Positions 8,687 through 17,491 of a stretch of 64,000 nt of DNA are shown in pieces; position 1 is the stretch's first letter, and every line of letters starts with the position of its first letter. Location: the NCBI GenBank assembly GCA_900102115.1, contig FNAW01000007.1, positions 38,354 through 102,353 of the forward strand, in the 5' to 3' direction. The notes beneath the pieces are model-generated. The model was given only the letters and a program-made list of their open reading frames with translations, did no database searches and was not told where the DNA came from. Position numbers and translations under genes: made by a program. Source of the DNA: Blastococcus fimeti (lineage in GTDB: Bacteria > Actinomycetota > Actinomycetes > Mycobacteriales > Geodermatophilaceae).

Positions 8687-9177
8687 TGGTCTTCATCTGG
8701 AGCAGCGGCTGGGGACCCCGGCGCCGTCGCCCACGGCGCGGGTACGGCGGCCGGGGGTACGGCTACGGGCCGCCCCGGGGGTACGGCTACGCACCGGGAT
8801 ACGGACGGCGCAACGACTCCTGCCTGCGCGACCTCCTGTTCTTGAACACCGGCTGCTGCCTGGCCAATGCGATCGGCTGCGGAGGCGATGCGTTCCTCGT
8901 GGCGCCCGTGACCGCCCGGGAGGTCCGGCGGGCCGGCACGGGGGAGAGGGGCAGCCGGCTCGCTGCTCGCATGGTCGCCGCGGTGCGCGTGTACCAGCGG
9001 GAGATCAGCCCGAAGCGGGCGCCGTGCTGCCGGTACGAGCCGACCTGCTCGGCCTACGCCGTGCAGGCGCTGGAGCGGCACGGCGCCGGCAGGGGCACGT
9101 GGTTGACCGTGCGCCGGCTCGCCCGCTGCCGACCGGGCGCGACCGGCGGCGCCGACCCGGTGCCCGGCGTGGCCTGA
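8686..9177 (+). CDS. yidD: YidD-type membrane insertion factor with Gly/Tyr-rich N-terminal extension
   Basis: Residues from about 92 (VRVYQREISPKRAPCCRYEP) to about 150 form the YidD/DUF37 domain, with the conserved CRYEPTCSxYA core and the RLxRCRP block. YidD helps YidC insert proteins into the membrane and normally is 70-110 residues encoded between rnpA and yidC. Here it is 163 residues, with an N-terminal region rich in repeats of RGYG/GYGYG plus a Cys-containing segment (CCLANAIGCGG), and it sits downstream of an SDR gene. Start ATG 8686 shares a base with the upstream stop. It could be a second, specialised YidD copy. Confidence 0.85.
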   Translation: MVFIWSSGWGPRRRRPRRGYGGRGYGYGPPRGYGYAPGYGRRNDSCLRDLLFLNTGCCLANAIGCGGDAFLVAPVTAREVRRAGTGERGSRLAARMVAAVRVYQREISPKRAPCCRYEPTCSAYAVQALERHGAGRGTWLTVRRLARCRPGATGGADPVPGVA

Positions 9178-9218
9178 CAGCGGGTGCGCACCGACCCACG
9201 GCGCCCTACCGTCGCGCG

Positions 9219-10235
9219 GTGACCAACGGCGGGGCGACGACGGGGCTGGCCACCTGGCGCGACCCCGAGTGGCGGGCCGACGCACTGGCCTGGGCCGGCG
9301 AGCAGCTGGCCCGGGCCGGGCTGGCGCTCGACGGCGAGCCGGAGCAGCCGCACGTCCGCATCTGGTCGACCGCGTTCCGGCTGCCCCTGCGGAACGGCGG
9401 CGTCGCCTGGCTGAAGGCGCCGGGGGCCGGCTCGGCCCACGAGTCGGCCCTCTCCGCGGCGCTGGGCCGCTGGTCGCCCGAGTCCGTCCTGGTGCCGCTG
9501 GCCACCGACCCCGCCCGTCGGCTGCTGCTCCTGCCCGACGGTGGCGAGCGGCTCCGCACGCACGGCAGCGACTCCTCGACCTGGGCCGCGCTGCTTCAGG
9601 CCTACGCCGTTCTCCAGCGCGAGCTGGTCCGGCACGGGGATGCGCTGCTCGAGCTGGGGGTGCCCGACCTCCGGCCCGCCGCGCTCCCGGAGCTGGCCGC
9701 CGAGCTCCTCGACGACGACGAGGCGCAGCTCGCCGGCCGGCCGGGCGGACTGGACCCGGCGGTCCGCGCGCGGGTGCGGGCCGACCTCCCTGCCTTCTCC
9801 GCCGCCTGCCGCGAGCTGGCCGGAGGGGTGCCGGCCACCGTCCAGCACGACGACCTGCACGATGGCAACGTCTTCGTCTCCGGCGACCGCTACCGGTTCT
9901 TCGACTGGGGCGACGCCTCGGTCGCCCACCCGTTCCTGAGCGTGCAGGTGGCGCTGGCCTCGGCCACCCGCGTGCTCGGGCTGCCCGCGGGGTCGTCGGT
10001 CCTGCGACGGCTCCGCGATGCCTACCTCGAGCCCTGGTCGGAGTTCGGCAGCCCGCGGGAGCTGCGGGGGCAGTGCGACCTGGCGCTGCGCGTGGCGCCG
10101 CTGGCCCGGGCGCTCACCTGGCGACGGATCCTGCGCGGCGTGCACCCCGACGAGCGAGGGGACTGGGCAGCCAGCGTGCCCGAGTGGACCGCCGAGCACC
10201 TCGCACCCGGGCCGCTGGCCGCTCCGCCGTCCTGA
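9219..10235 (+). CDS. Aminoglycoside phosphotransferase-fold (APH) family protein
   Basis: This 338-residue protein has the APH kinase-like active site VQHDDLHDGNVFV (catalytic Asp/Asn) followed by FFDWGD, the metal-binding Asp of the family. Upstream is a small N-lobe with WLKAPG in the position of the ATP-binding lysine. Family members phosphorylate small hydroxylated molecules or act in metabolism; antibiotic resistance cannot be inferred. Start GTG 9219 is the first plausible start after the preceding gene's stop, without a strong ribosome site. It stands alone, followed by a 186-base gap with hairpins. Confidence 0.8.
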   Translation: MTNGGATTGLATWRDPEWRADALAWAGEQLARAGLALDGEPEQPHVRIWSTAFRLPLRNGGVAWLKAPGAGSAHESALSAALGRWSPESVLVPLATDPARRLLLLPDGGERLRTHGSDSSTWAALLQAYAVLQRELVRHGDALLELGVPDLRPAALPELAAELLDDDEAQLAGRPGGLDPAVRARVRADLPAFSAACRELAGGVPATVQHDDLHDGNVFVSGDRYRFFDWGDASVAHPFLSVQVALASATRVLGLPAGSSVLRRLRDAYLEPWSEFGSPRELRGQCDLALRVAPLARALTWRRILRGVHPDERGDWAASVPEWTAEHLAPGPLAAPPS

Positions 10236-10308
10236 CCCGGCCCGCCCCCAGCATGGAGACCGCTGGGGAGCCTGTGACTGCTGCGGCGGACGTGGTGTCG
10301 CCGTGCAC

Positions 10309-10369
10309 CGAAACCCGCCGGGTTCGCATACGTTCGGTTGGTCAGCGCTGCCTCCGCGTAGTCGGAGGC
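10309..10369 (+). other. Two hairpins upstream of the acyltransferase gene
   Basis: CGAA(A)CCC pairs with GGGTTCG (10309-10326), and GCCTCCG (10350-10356) pairs perfectly with CGGAGGC (10363-10369). They lie in the 186-base gap before the acyltransferase start and just before a run of ten C (10379-10388). They could be the end of the upstream transcript or leader structure; no U-tract follows. Confidence 0.35.
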
Positions 10370-10421
10370 GCCCATGCGCCCCCCCCCCGCGGTGGACCCG
10401 CGACAGCAACCGAGGAAGTCC

Positions 10422-12641
10422 ATGCGAGGAAGCGTCCTGGTGCCGTCCGGCGAGGCCGACGTCACGGTCCGGATGCCGGCGTTGGCCGGCGAGCTCGCCG
10501 CCCCCCGGGCGGCGCGGCCCCAGCCGCCGGTGCACCGGGCGGACATCCAGGGCCTGCGGGCGGTCGCGGTCGGACTCGTCGTGCTGTACCACGCGGGGCT
10601 GCCCGGGCTGACCGGCGGCTTCGTCGGCGTGGACGTCTTCTTCGTCATCTCTGGGTTCCTGATCACGCAGGGTCTGGTCCGCGAACTGGAGTCGCGCGGC
10701 ACGATCTCGCTGACCGGCTTCTACGCGCGCCGGGCGCGCCGCATCCTCCCCGCAGCGACGGTGACGCTGGTCGCGGTCGCCGCGGCGACCGTCGTCCTGC
10801 TCCCGGAGACCCGGTGGCTGCAGGTCGGTCGCGACGTCCTCAGCAGCGCCCTCTACCTGGTGAACTGGGACCTGGCCGACCGGTCGGTTCAGTACTCCGC
10901 CCAGGGCCAGGCCTCGTCCCCGCTGCAGCACTTCTGGTCGCTGGCGGTGGAGGAGCAGTTCTACCTGCTGTGGCCGCTCACGATCCTGCTGGTCGTCGTC
11001 CTGGTGCGCGCCGTCCGGCGCTGGTGGCCCGGCGCCGGACGAGCGGGCCGGGGGATGAGCCGCCGGCACCTCTGGCTGCCCCTGGCCCTCATCGCACTGC
11101 CGTCCCTCGCGTGGTCGGTGCACCTGACCGCCGTCGACCCGGGCCCGGCCTACTTCGTGACGACGACCCGCATGTGGGAGCTGGCCCTCGGCGCCGCGCT
11201 CGCCGTCCTCCCGGCCACGCTCCTCCTCCGGGGGAGGGCGGCGATGGTCATCGGCTGGGCGGGCCTGGCCCTGATCGGCTACGCCGCGCTGACCTTCGAC
11301 GAGGCCACCGCGTTCCCGGGCTCCGCGGCGCTCATCCCCACGATCGGCGCGGTGGCGGTCCTCTTCGCCGGGCTCTCGGGGGAGCGTCAGGCCCAGAACC
11401 CGCTGCTGTGCAGCCGTCCGATGGGCTGGGTCGGCGGGCTCTCCTACTCCCTGTACCTCTGGCACTGGCCCGTTCTCGTGATCGCCACGGCGATGGTGGG
11501 CGGTCAGCTGCTCACCCGCTATGCCCTGCTCCTCGTGGTCCTGGCGGTCGTTCCCGCCTGGCTCAGCCTGCGGCTGGTCGAGAAGCCCGCCCTCTCCGCG
11601 CCGAAGCTGCGGACGGACGACGGACGCACGCTGCAGGTCGGCGCGCTGTGCATGCTGGTCGCCCTGATCGCCGGTCTCCTGCTCCAGCAGGGCGTGCTGG
11701 GGAAGTCGGACCCGGCGGCGGCTGCCGGCGCGGTGTCCGACGGCGGCGTGGCGGGCGGCAGTGCGGGTGCGGCCTCGGTGCTCGACTCGTCGGCGAACCC
11801 GGGCGCCGTGGCCCTGCTCTGGGACCCGGCCAACGGCAAACCCGTGGACTCGTTCCCCTCGGTGATCCCGACGCCACTGAGCGCGGCCGTCGACTGGCTC
11901 TCCACCACCCGTCCTGGCTGCACGCCCGACTTCCGGCTGGGCAACAGCATCGACTGCGCGCTGGCCAACCTCGACGCGTCCACGCGGATCGCGCTGGTCG
12001 GGGACTCGCACGCCGAGCACCTGGCCGCGGGAGTCCAGGAGGCAGCGGTCGCGAACGGCTGGCGGCTGGACATCCACACGATGAGCGGCTGCCCGTTCGC
12101 GGCCGTCACCGTGGACATCAACGGCGTCCCCGCCACCAACTGCGACGAGCGGAACGCCGAGGTCACCGAGAAGCTGCTGGCGGATCCGCCGGACGTCGTG
12201 GTCGTCGGCACCAGTCGGTACGCCGTCCACGGAGACGACGGGGTCGTCAGCCTGGAGGACAGCCAGCCGCTCATGGTCCGTGGCTTCCGGGAGGCGTGGG
12301 CCCCGCTGATCCGGGCCGGCGTCGAGGTCGTCAGCGTGCGGGACACCCCGCGTCCCGGTGTCCCCGTGCCGGACTGCGTCGCCATGCACCCGGACCGGTT
12401 GACCGAGTGCGCCATGGACCGGGACCAGATGCTGGACGAGGGCGGTCCCGAGGTCCTCGCCGCCGAGGGCCTGGACGGCGCGCACGTGCTCGACCTGACG
12501 CCGTGGATCTGCCCCACCGACCGCTGCCCCGCCGTCATCGGCGGCACGATCGTCTACCGGGACACCGACCACCTCACCGCGACGTACGCGCGCAGCCTCG
12601 GCGGAGTGTTCGACGAGCGCCTCCGGGCGGTCATCGGCTGA
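10422..12641 (+). CDS. Acyltransferase 3 / SGNH cell-surface O-acyltransferase (OafA-like)
   Basis: This 739-residue protein has an N-terminal acyltransferase-3 domain: DIQGLRAVAVGLVVLYH with catalytic His, then FVGVDVFFVISGFLIT and RRARRILPA, and about ten membrane helices. It ends in a periplasmic SGNH domain with the serine motif ALVGDSHAEHL. OafA-type proteins move acetyl or other acyl groups across the membrane onto surface polysaccharide, lipid or peptidoglycan. The start at ATG 10422 is preferred because GAGGAAG lies 5 bases upstream; an ATG at 10374 is in frame but reads through a poly-C run. A bulged GC hairpin (12642-12663) follows the stop. Confidence 0.9.
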   Translation: MRGSVLVPSGEADVTVRMPALAGELAAPRAARPQPPVHRADIQGLRAVAVGLVVLYHAGLPGLTGGFVGVDVFFVISGFLITQGLVRELESRGTISLTGFYARRARRILPAATVTLVAVAAATVVLLPETRWLQVGRDVLSSALYLVNWDLADRSVQYSAQGQASSPLQHFWSLAVEEQFYLLWPLTILLVVVLVRAVRRWWPGAGRAGRGMSRRHLWLPLALIALPSLAWSVHLTAVDPGPAYFVTTTRMWELALGAALAVLPATLLLRGRAAMVIGWAGLALIGYAALTFDEATAFPGSAALIPTIGAVAVLFAGLSGERQAQNPLLCSRPMGWVGGLSYSLYLWHWPVLVIATAMVGGQLLTRYALLLVVLAVVPAWLSLRLVEKPALSAPKLRTDDGRTLQVGALCMLVALIAGLLLQQGVLGKSDPAAAAGAVSDGGVAGGSAGAASVLDSSANPGAVALLWDPANGKPVDSFPSVIPTPLSAAVDWLSTTRPGCTPDFRLGNSIDCALANLDASTRIALVGDSHAEHLAAGVQEAAVANGWRLDIHTMSGCPFAAVTVDINGVPATNCDERNAEVTEKLLADPPDVVVVGTSRYAVHGDDGVVSLEDSQPLMVRGFREAWAPLIRAGVEVVSVRDTPRPGVPVPDCVAMHPDRLTECAMDRDQMLDEGGPEVLAAEGLDGAHVLDLTPWICPTDRCPAVIGGTIVYRDTDHLTATYARSLGGVFDERLRAVIG

Positions 12642-12663
12642 CCACGCCGGTCGACGGCCGTGG
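12642..12663 (+). terminator. Probable hairpin terminator after the acyltransferase gene
   Basis: CCACGCC and GGCCGTGG pair with one bulged base around a 7-nt loop, directly after the TGA at 12639-12641. There is no U-tract. Confidence 0.35.
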
Positions 12664-12694
12664 CGTCGGCGGAGCGGTCGGTCAGACTGTGCGC

Positions 12695-13135
12695 ATGCCC
12701 GCCGTCGACGACGCCGCCGGTGACCTGCCGGTCACCGCGTCCCTCGTCGTGCCCGCGGCCGCGCTGTCGTGGCGGTTCTCGCGGTCGTCGGGGCCGGGCG
12801 GTCAGGGCGTCAACACCGCCGACTCCCGCGTCGAGCTCTCGGTCGCACCGCTGGAGCTGCCCGGCCTGACCGACCCCCAGCGCAACCGGCTGGCGCAGCG
12901 GCTGGGCGACCGGCTGGTCGACGGCGTCCTCACCATCGCCGCGAGCGAGCACCGCCAGCAGCTGCGCAACCGGCAGGCCGCCCGCGAGCGGTTGGCCGCC
13001 GTCCTGCGGGCAGCGCTCGCCCTGCCGCCCCCCGCCCGGCGCCGTACCAAGCCGACCCGCGGGTCGAAGGAGCGGCGGATCGAGGCGAAGAAGCAGCGCG
13101 GCCAGCTGAAGAAGCAGCGCGGCGGCTGGGACTAG
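12695..13135 (+). CDS. arfB: Alternative ribosome-rescue factor ArfB (peptidyl-tRNA hydrolase, ICT1 family)
   Basis: This 146-residue protein contains the release-factor motif GGQ in RSSGPGGQGVN at about residues 31-41, and a Lys/Arg-rich C-terminal tail (residues about 115-146, RRTKPTRGSKERRIEAKKQR). ArfB enters ribosomes stalled without a stop codon: the basic tail occupies the empty mRNA channel and the GGQ loop hydrolyses the peptidyl-tRNA. Both parts are present and intact. Its TAG stop overlaps the convergent neighbour's stop in CTAG. Confidence 0.92.
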   Translation: MPAVDDAAGDLPVTASLVVPAAALSWRFSRSSGPGGQGVNTADSRVELSVAPLELPGLTDPQRNRLAQRLGDRLVDGVLTIAASEHRQQLRNRQAARERLAAVLRAALALPPPARRRTKPTRGSKERRIEAKKQRGQLKKQRGGWD

Positions 13136-14070
13136 CCCCCGTACCAGCGCAGCACCCGCAGGGCGCGCAGCGTGTTCCACCGGCTCGGCCGGCCATCGCC
13201 GTCCTCCAGCGGGAAGTGGACCGCGCCCGGATGGGTGTTCTCCAGCAGCCAGGTGCCGTCCGGCTGACGCTTGCTCCGCACCAGGGCGACGGCGTCGGCC
13301 AGCCGCGGGTCCGGCCCGCGGCCGGCGGCGCGGAAGTGCTCGAGCCCGCGGAGGACGTCGTAGTGCCAGCGCGGCGGGAAGGCGAAGGCGAGGAACGCCG
13401 GATCGGCCACCTCGCCGGTGCTGCGCCGATGGAACAGCGAGCGCTCGAGCAGGTACTCCTCGCCGCGCCGTCGGGCGACGGCCACCGCGGGGCTGCCGCG
13501 CCCCGCCTGCTCGTGCGCCAGCAGCCCTTCCAGCACGTTGATCGTCGAGTGGAACGACGACCGGACCGACCCGTGCTCGGCCCAGCAGTTCCAGCCGCCG
13601 TCGTCGAGCTGGTCGCCGAGCAACCGGGCCACGACGCCGTCCACGTCCTCGCCCAGCCAGGCGCCCACGGTGACCGTCCGGCCGTTGATGCAGGACTCGA
13701 CCTCGCCGTCGAAGAACCGCTCGGCGTCGTACTCCCAGCGGCAGTTCTCCCGCACGAGCGCCGCCGTCTCGCGGGCGGCGGCCGACTGCGGATCCAGGCC
13801 CAGGTCGCGCAGCAGCACCAGCGTGGGCAGCGTCGCCGTCCACGGCTGGCCCTCGTCGTCGGTCCGGTCCCAGCCCACGGCGGGGAAACAGGCGCCGCCG
13901 GCCCACTGGCCGTCGGCGTCCCGGAGGGCGAGCAGCCGGGCGCCCCAGCCCTCGGTGGCCACCCGGGCCCGTTCGGTGGTCACGAGGTCCGCCGGTGCGT
14001 CGCACAGGTCGCGCAGCACCTGCCAGCGGATCGCCGGATCGCCGTGCAGCAGCCACTCCCGCACCGTCAT
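13132..14070 (-). CDS. Squalene-cyclase/prenyltransferase-like alpha-toroid protein
   Basis: This 312-residue protein contains repeated units resembling the QW-type repeats of terpene cyclase alpha-toroids (DADGQWAGG, QLDDGGWNCW, RQPDGTWLLE). It is much shorter than squalene-hopene cyclases (about 630 residues) and I see no DxDD catalytic motif, so cyclase activity is doubtful. Many bacteria carry such single-toroid proteins of unknown role. The start at ATG 14070 begins MTVREWLLHGDPAIRWQVLR. It is convergent with arfB, with overlapping stops. Confidence 0.75.
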   Translation of the reverse strand: MTVREWLLHGDPAIRWQVLRDLCDAPADLVTTERARVATEGWGARLLALRDADGQWAGGACFPAVGWDRTDDEGQPWTATLPTLVLLRDLGLDPQSAAARETAALVRENCRWEYDAERFFDGEVESCINGRTVTVGAWLGEDVDGVVARLLGDQLDDGGWNCWAEHGSVRSSFHSTINVLEGLLAHEQAGRGSPAVAVARRRGEEYLLERSLFHRRSTGEVADPAFLAFAFPPRWHYDVLRGLEHFRAAGRGPDPRLADAVALVRSKRQPDGTWLLENTHPGAVHFPLEDGDGRPSRWNTLRALRVLRWYGG

Positions 14071-14093
14071 GGGCGCCGAACGTAGTGCGCGGA

Positions 14094-14109
14094 CGTCCCC
14101 GCGGGAACT
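14094..14109. repeat. Dispersed palindrome copy (diverged)
   Basis: CGTCCCCGCGGGAACT lies between the toroid-protein start (14070) and the DUF1905 stop (14117). It resembles the CGTTCCCGCGGGAACG core seen elsewhere in the first 20 kb. Confidence 0.4.
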
Positions 14110-14116
14110 CCCCGGT

Positions 14117-14398
14117 TCAGCTGAGCCGCTGCTGCAGGTGCACGGTGACCTCCTCGCCGGCCCGGCTCTTGCCGATGGCCGAGCAGATCGCCGCGCGCAG
14201 CGGCAGCCAGTGCGGCCCCGCGCCCGACGGCATGAGGGTGGCGGCGAAGGCGTGCCCGTCGGCGGTCCCGGTCACCTTGACGGCGCGCCGGGTGCCCAGC
14301 GCCTCCGCCGAACCCGGGACGACGAGGTAGGTCGCGAAGGCGCCGTCCTTCTCGATGGGTGCGGTGAAGTGCAGGTCCAGCTGGGTCGGGGTGCTCAT
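14117..14398 (-). CDS. DUF1905 domain-containing protein
   Basis: This 93-residue protein starts at ATG 14398, overlapping the sigma-factor stop in ATGA, so it is translationally coupled as the last gene of the ECF operon. The pattern ([20 protein letters not shown] near the start, [19 protein letters not shown] in the middle) fits the DUF1905 beta-barrel family, often found beside YdeI-type or ECF42-type genes. Function is unknown; it is small, soluble and probably cytoplasmic. Confidence 0.8.
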   Translation of the reverse strand: MSTPTQLDLHFTAPIEKDGAFATYLVVPGSAEALGTRRAVKVTGTADGHAFAATLMPSGAGPHWLPLRAAICSAIGKSRAGEEVTVHLQQRLS

Positions 14399-15636
14399 GC
14401 CTCCTCCGACCGCAGGGCGCCCGGCAACTCATCGGTGCGCCGGCGGAGGAACGCCCGCTCCCGGTCATTGCCGGTCAGGGCGAGGGCCTCCTCGTAGGCC
14501 TCGGCGGCCTCGGCCGGGCGGCCCAGGCGGCGCAGCAGGTCGGCCCGGACGGCGGGGAGCAGGTGGGAGCGGGGCAGGTCGAGCTCCTCGACGAGTGCCA
14601 GCGCCGCCGCCGGGCCGGCCAGCTCGGCGACCGCGACCGCCCGGTGCAGCGTCACCACCGGGCTCGGCGCCAGCGCCAGCAGTTGGTCGTACAGCGCCAC
14701 CACCTGCGCCCAGTCCGTGGCGGCGGCCGTGGCGGCGTCGCTGTGCACGGCGGCGATGGCGGCCTGCACCTGGTACGGCCCGGGCCGGTTCCGGCGGAGG
14801 CACCGGCGGACCAGCTCCTGCCCCTCGACGACCAGCGACCGGTCCCAGGTGGTGCGGTCCTGGTCGGCGAGCAGCACGAGGTCGCCGTCGGCCGTCGTCC
14901 GGGCGGGACGGCGCGACGCGGTGAGGAGCATCAGCGCCAGCAGGCCGGTGACCTCCGGCTCGTCGGGCATGAGCTCCGTCAGCAGCCGGCCCAGCCGGAT
15001 CGCCTCGGCGCACAGGTCGTCGCGGACGAGGTCCTGCCCGGCCGAGGCGGTGTACCCCTCGGTGAAGACCAGGTAGACGACGGCGAGCACGGCGGGCAGC
15101 CGGTCGGGCAGCTCGGCCTCCGACGGCACCCGGTAGGGGATGCCGGCGTCGCGGATCTTGCCCTTGGCGCGGACGAGCCGCTGCGCCATCGTCGGCTCGG
15201 GAACGAGGAAGGCCGCGGCGATCTCCGCGGTCGTGAGACCGCCGAGCAGCCGCAGGGTGAGTGCCACCCGCGCCGGCATCGCGAGGGCGGGGTGGCAGCA
15301 GGTGAAGATCAGGCGCAGCCGGTCGTCGCTCACGGGTCCCTCCTCACGGGGTGGCGAGTCGTCGCGGACCCGCGCCGCCTGCACGTACCGGTCGGTGCGG
15401 GTGCTCTCGCGCCGCAGCCGGTCGATGGCGCGGTTGCGGGCGGTCGTGATGATCCAGCCCGGCGGGCTGGGCGGGATGCCGTCGGCCGGCCAGCGGGCCA
15501 GCGCCGTCACGAAGGCGTCCTGGGCCGCCTCCTCGGCGGCGTCGATGTCGCCGAGGAGGCGGGTGAGGACGGCCACCGCCTTGCCGTGGTGCTCGCGGAA
15601 GACCCGGCCGATCACGGCCGCTGCGTCCGGGCCCAT
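14395..15636 (-). CDS. ECF sigma factor, ECF42 type with C-terminal TPR-like extension
   Basis: This 413-residue protein has sigma region 2 (residues about 10-80, with [16 protein letters not shown]), region 4 (about 110-165, [16 protein letters not shown]), and a long helical C-terminal extension with tetratricopeptide-like repeats (DUF6596 type). Proteins of this layout form the ECF42 group; they lack an anti-sigma factor and the C-terminal extension is thought to control activity. The gene lies 4 bases after the YciI/DGPF gene and overlaps DUF1905 by 4 bases, the standard ECF42 operon. Start ATG 15636 fits the N-terminus of the family. Confidence 0.92.
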   Translation of the reverse strand: MGPDAAAVIGRVFREHHGKAVAVLTRLLGDIDAAEEAAQDAFVTALARWPADGIPPSPPGWIITTARNRAIDRLRRESTRTDRYVQAARVRDDSPPREEGPVSDDRLRLIFTCCHPALAMPARVALTLRLLGGLTTAEIAAAFLVPEPTMAQRLVRAKGKIRDAGIPYRVPSEAELPDRLPAVLAVVYLVFTEGYTASAGQDLVRDDLCAEAIRLGRLLTELMPDEPEVTGLLALMLLTASRRPARTTADGDLVLLADQDRTTWDRSLVVEGQELVRRCLRRNRPGPYQVQAAIAAVHSDAATAAATDWAQVVALYDQLLALAPSPVVTLHRAVAVAELAGPAAALALVEELDLPRSHLLPAVRADLLRRLGRPAEAAEAYEEALALTGNDRERAFLRRRTDELPGALRSEEA

Positions 15637-15640
15637 GCGG

Positions 15641-15991
15641 TCAGAACGTCTGCTGGACGGGGCGGACCTCGACCGGCAGGCCGCCGAGGATCCGGGCCAG
15701 CTTCCCGGCCCACACCAGCGCAGCGTCGAGGTCGGGCGCCTCGATCAGGTCGAAGCCGCCGATGAACTCCTTGCCCTCCGCGTAGGGGCCGTCGGTCACC
15801 AGGACGCCGTCGCCGTCGGCACGGACCACGGTCGTGCTCTCGGGCTGGTGCAGGGCGGCGGCGAAGACCCAGGCGCCCGCGGCGCGCAGCTCCTCGTTGA
15901 GCTGGGCGAGGTCGCGCATGACGGGCTCGAGGAACTCCGGCGGAGGCACCTCTCCGACGGGCTGGATGAGGTTGAGCAGGTACTGGGGCAT
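15641..15991 (-). CDS. YciI family (DGPF domain) protein
   Basis: This 116-residue protein contains [20 protein letters not shown], the DGPF signature of YciI-like proteins that accompany ECF42 sigma factors. They form ferredoxin-like dimers with a conserved His/Asp pair; the biochemical role is not known. Start ATG 15991 ([10 protein letters not shown]) is fixed by AGGAGGAACGAC directly upstream; the open frame extends 14 codons further as a poly-arginine stretch that is not likely translated. It is first gene of the operon, behind an ECF42-like promoter at 16040-16066. Confidence 0.9.
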   Translation of the reverse strand: MPQYLLNLIQPVGEVPPPEFLEPVMRDLAQLNEELRAAGAWVFAAALHQPESTTVVRADGDGVLVTDGPYAEGKEFIGGFDLIEAPDLDAALVWAGKLARILGGLPVEVRPVQQTF

Positions 15992-16039
15992 GTCGTTCCT
16001 CCTGTGTCGCCGCCGGCGTCTCCGGCTGCTCACCTCCTG

Positions 16040-16066
16040 TACGAACCGATCCTGCCGGGATCGACA
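16040..16066 (-). promoter_or_regulatory. Candidate ECF42-type promoter of the YciI-sigma-DUF1905 operon
   Basis: On the minus strand TGTCGA (16066-16061) is followed after 17 bases by CGTA (16043-16040). As I recall, ECF42 promoters described in Streptomyces read TGTCGA for -35 and CGTC/CGAC-like for -10. The position, about 50 bases before the YciI start, and the operon content fit autoregulation. An inverted repeat CGATCC-TGCCG-GGATCG (16047-16063) lies inside the spacer. Confidence 0.55.
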
Positions 16067-16084
16067 GCGGCCACGGAGGATTTT

Positions 16085-17491
16085 TCAGCCGCGGTCGAGG
16101 AGCGCGCCCAGCACGCGCGCGCCCTCCGGGAAGCGTGCGGGCTCGGGGCCGGCGAAGCTGAGCCGGAGGTACGGCGCCGTCGGCTCGGCCGGGAACCATT
16201 CCGACCCGGGTGCGAGGACGACGCCGGCCGCCTCGCACTCGGCGACCAGCCGGGCCAGGTCGGTGTCGTCGGGCAGCCGCGCCCAGAGGTGCAGCCCGCC
16301 CGCCGGGACGTGCTCGACGACCACCTGCGGTGCGTGCTCGGCGAGGCTCGCGACCAGCAGGTCGCGGCGGGCGCGCAGCTGCGAGCGCAGGCCGCGCAGG
16401 TGGCGTTCCCACGCCGGCTGGGTGACGACGTCGAGGACGGCGGCCTGCAGCAACCCGCTGACGTACATCGACTCCGCCGCCCGGTCGGCGAGCAGACGGT
16501 CGCGGGCCGCTCCGCGCGCCACGACGGCGGCGACGCGGAGGGCGGGGGAGACGCTCTTGGTCAGCGAGCGCAGGTAGACGACGTGACCCGACTCGTCGGA
16601 GGCGGCCAGTGGGGTGGGCGTGGTGGTGATGCCGAAGTCGTGCGCCCAGTCGTCCTCCAGCAGGAAGGCGCCGTGACCCCGGACGACGTCGAGCACCTGC
16701 CGGGCGCGCTCGGCCGACCACTGGGCGCCGGTCGGGTTGGCGTAGTTCGGCTGCGCGTAGAACAGCCGGGCGCCGGTCTCGGCGAAGGCGCGGGACACCT
16801 CCTCCGGATCGGGGCCGTCCCCGTCGCTGGGCACCGGCACGATCCGCACGCCGGCGCGGGTCGCGGCTTCGATCGCGCCCCAGTAGGTGGGCGACTCCAT
16901 CAGGACCGGCTGCCCCGGGCCCGCCAGGGCGCGGAACGCCGCGCTCAGGCCGCTCTGGCTGCCGGGCAGCACGATCACGTCCCGGGGGGTCGGCGGGGGG
17001 ACGTCGGTGGCGGTGACCGCGCGCAGCTCGGCGGCGAACCAGGACTGCAGCTCGGGCAGGCCCGCGGCCGGGGGGCGGGACAGCGCGGCGTCGCTGCGCG
17101 CCGCGCGGACCAGCGCGGCGCGCACCAGCCGCTCGGGCAGCAGCTCCCGGTCGGGGAACCCGGAGTGGAACGCGATCACGTCGTTCGGCGTGCTGCGGAG
17201 CGCGGCGGGCATGCCGGGCGAGGGTGCGGCGGGGGAGCGCAGGGCAGCGGTCTGCCAGCCGTAGTCCGCCGGCCGCGCGGCCCGTACGGCGCGCACGAAC
17301 GTGCCGACGCCCGGGCGGGTCTCGATCAGCCCCTGCCCCGCGAGGGTGCGCAGCGCCTTCTGCACGGTCACCGGGCCGGCCTGGTGGCGGGTGGCCAGGA
17401 CGCGGGTGGGCGGCAGCTGGGCGCCGGGTGGGGCGGTGGAGATCCAGGCCCGGAGCTCGCGGGCGATCCGGCTCCCGCTATCGTGGTCCAT
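16085..17491 (-). CDS. MocR-type transcriptional regulator (GntR HTH + aminotransferase domain)
   Basis: This 468-residue protein has an N-terminal GntR winged helix (residues about 5-70: QLPPTRVLATRH, TVQKALRTLAGQGLIETRPGVGTFV) and a C-terminal fold-type-I aminotransferase domain, with YAQPNYANPTG and the PLP lysine in SLTKS. MocR proteins use bound PLP as an effector sensor. The start at ATG 17491 lies back-to-back with the EamA gene ATG at 17490, inside an inverted repeat, so this regulator probably controls itself and the exporter. No ribosome site is seen, consistent with a leaderless mRNA. Confidence 0.9.
   Translation of the reverse strand: MDHDSGSRIARELRAWISTAPPGAQLPPTRVLATRHQAGPVTVQKALRTLAGQGLIETRPGVGTFVRAVRAARPADYGWQTAALRSPAAPSPGMPAALRSTPNDVIAFHSGFPDRELLPERLVRAALVRAARSDAALSRPPAAGLPELQSWFAAELRAVTATDVPPPTPRDVIVLPGSQSGLSAAFRALAGPGQPVLMESPTYWGAIEAATRAGVRIVPVPSDGDGPDPEEVSRAFAETGARLFYAQPNYANPTGAQWSAERARQVLDVVRGHGAFLLEDDWAHDFGITTTPTPLAASDESGHVVYLRSLTKSVSPALRVAAVVARGAARDRLLADRAAESMYVSGLLQAAVLDVVTQPAWERHLRGLRSQLRARRDLLVASLAEHAPQVVVEHVPAGGLHLWARLPDDTDLARLVAECEAAGVVLAPGSEWFPAEPTAPYLRLSFAGPEPARFPEGARVLGALLDRG

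Noticed and set aside
9219..10235. Aminoglycoside resistance gene
   Set aside because: The APH fold is clear, but the family is broad and the context gives no link with antibiotics.
10379..10388. Run of ten C as a phase-variable tract
   Set aside because: It lies upstream of the preferred acyltransferase start at 10422, so length changes would not alter the reading frame; a sequencing artefact is also possible.
16080..16084. T-run as intrinsic terminator for the MocR gene
   Set aside because: On the transcribed minus strand it reads as A, not U, directly after the stop, and no stem precedes it.
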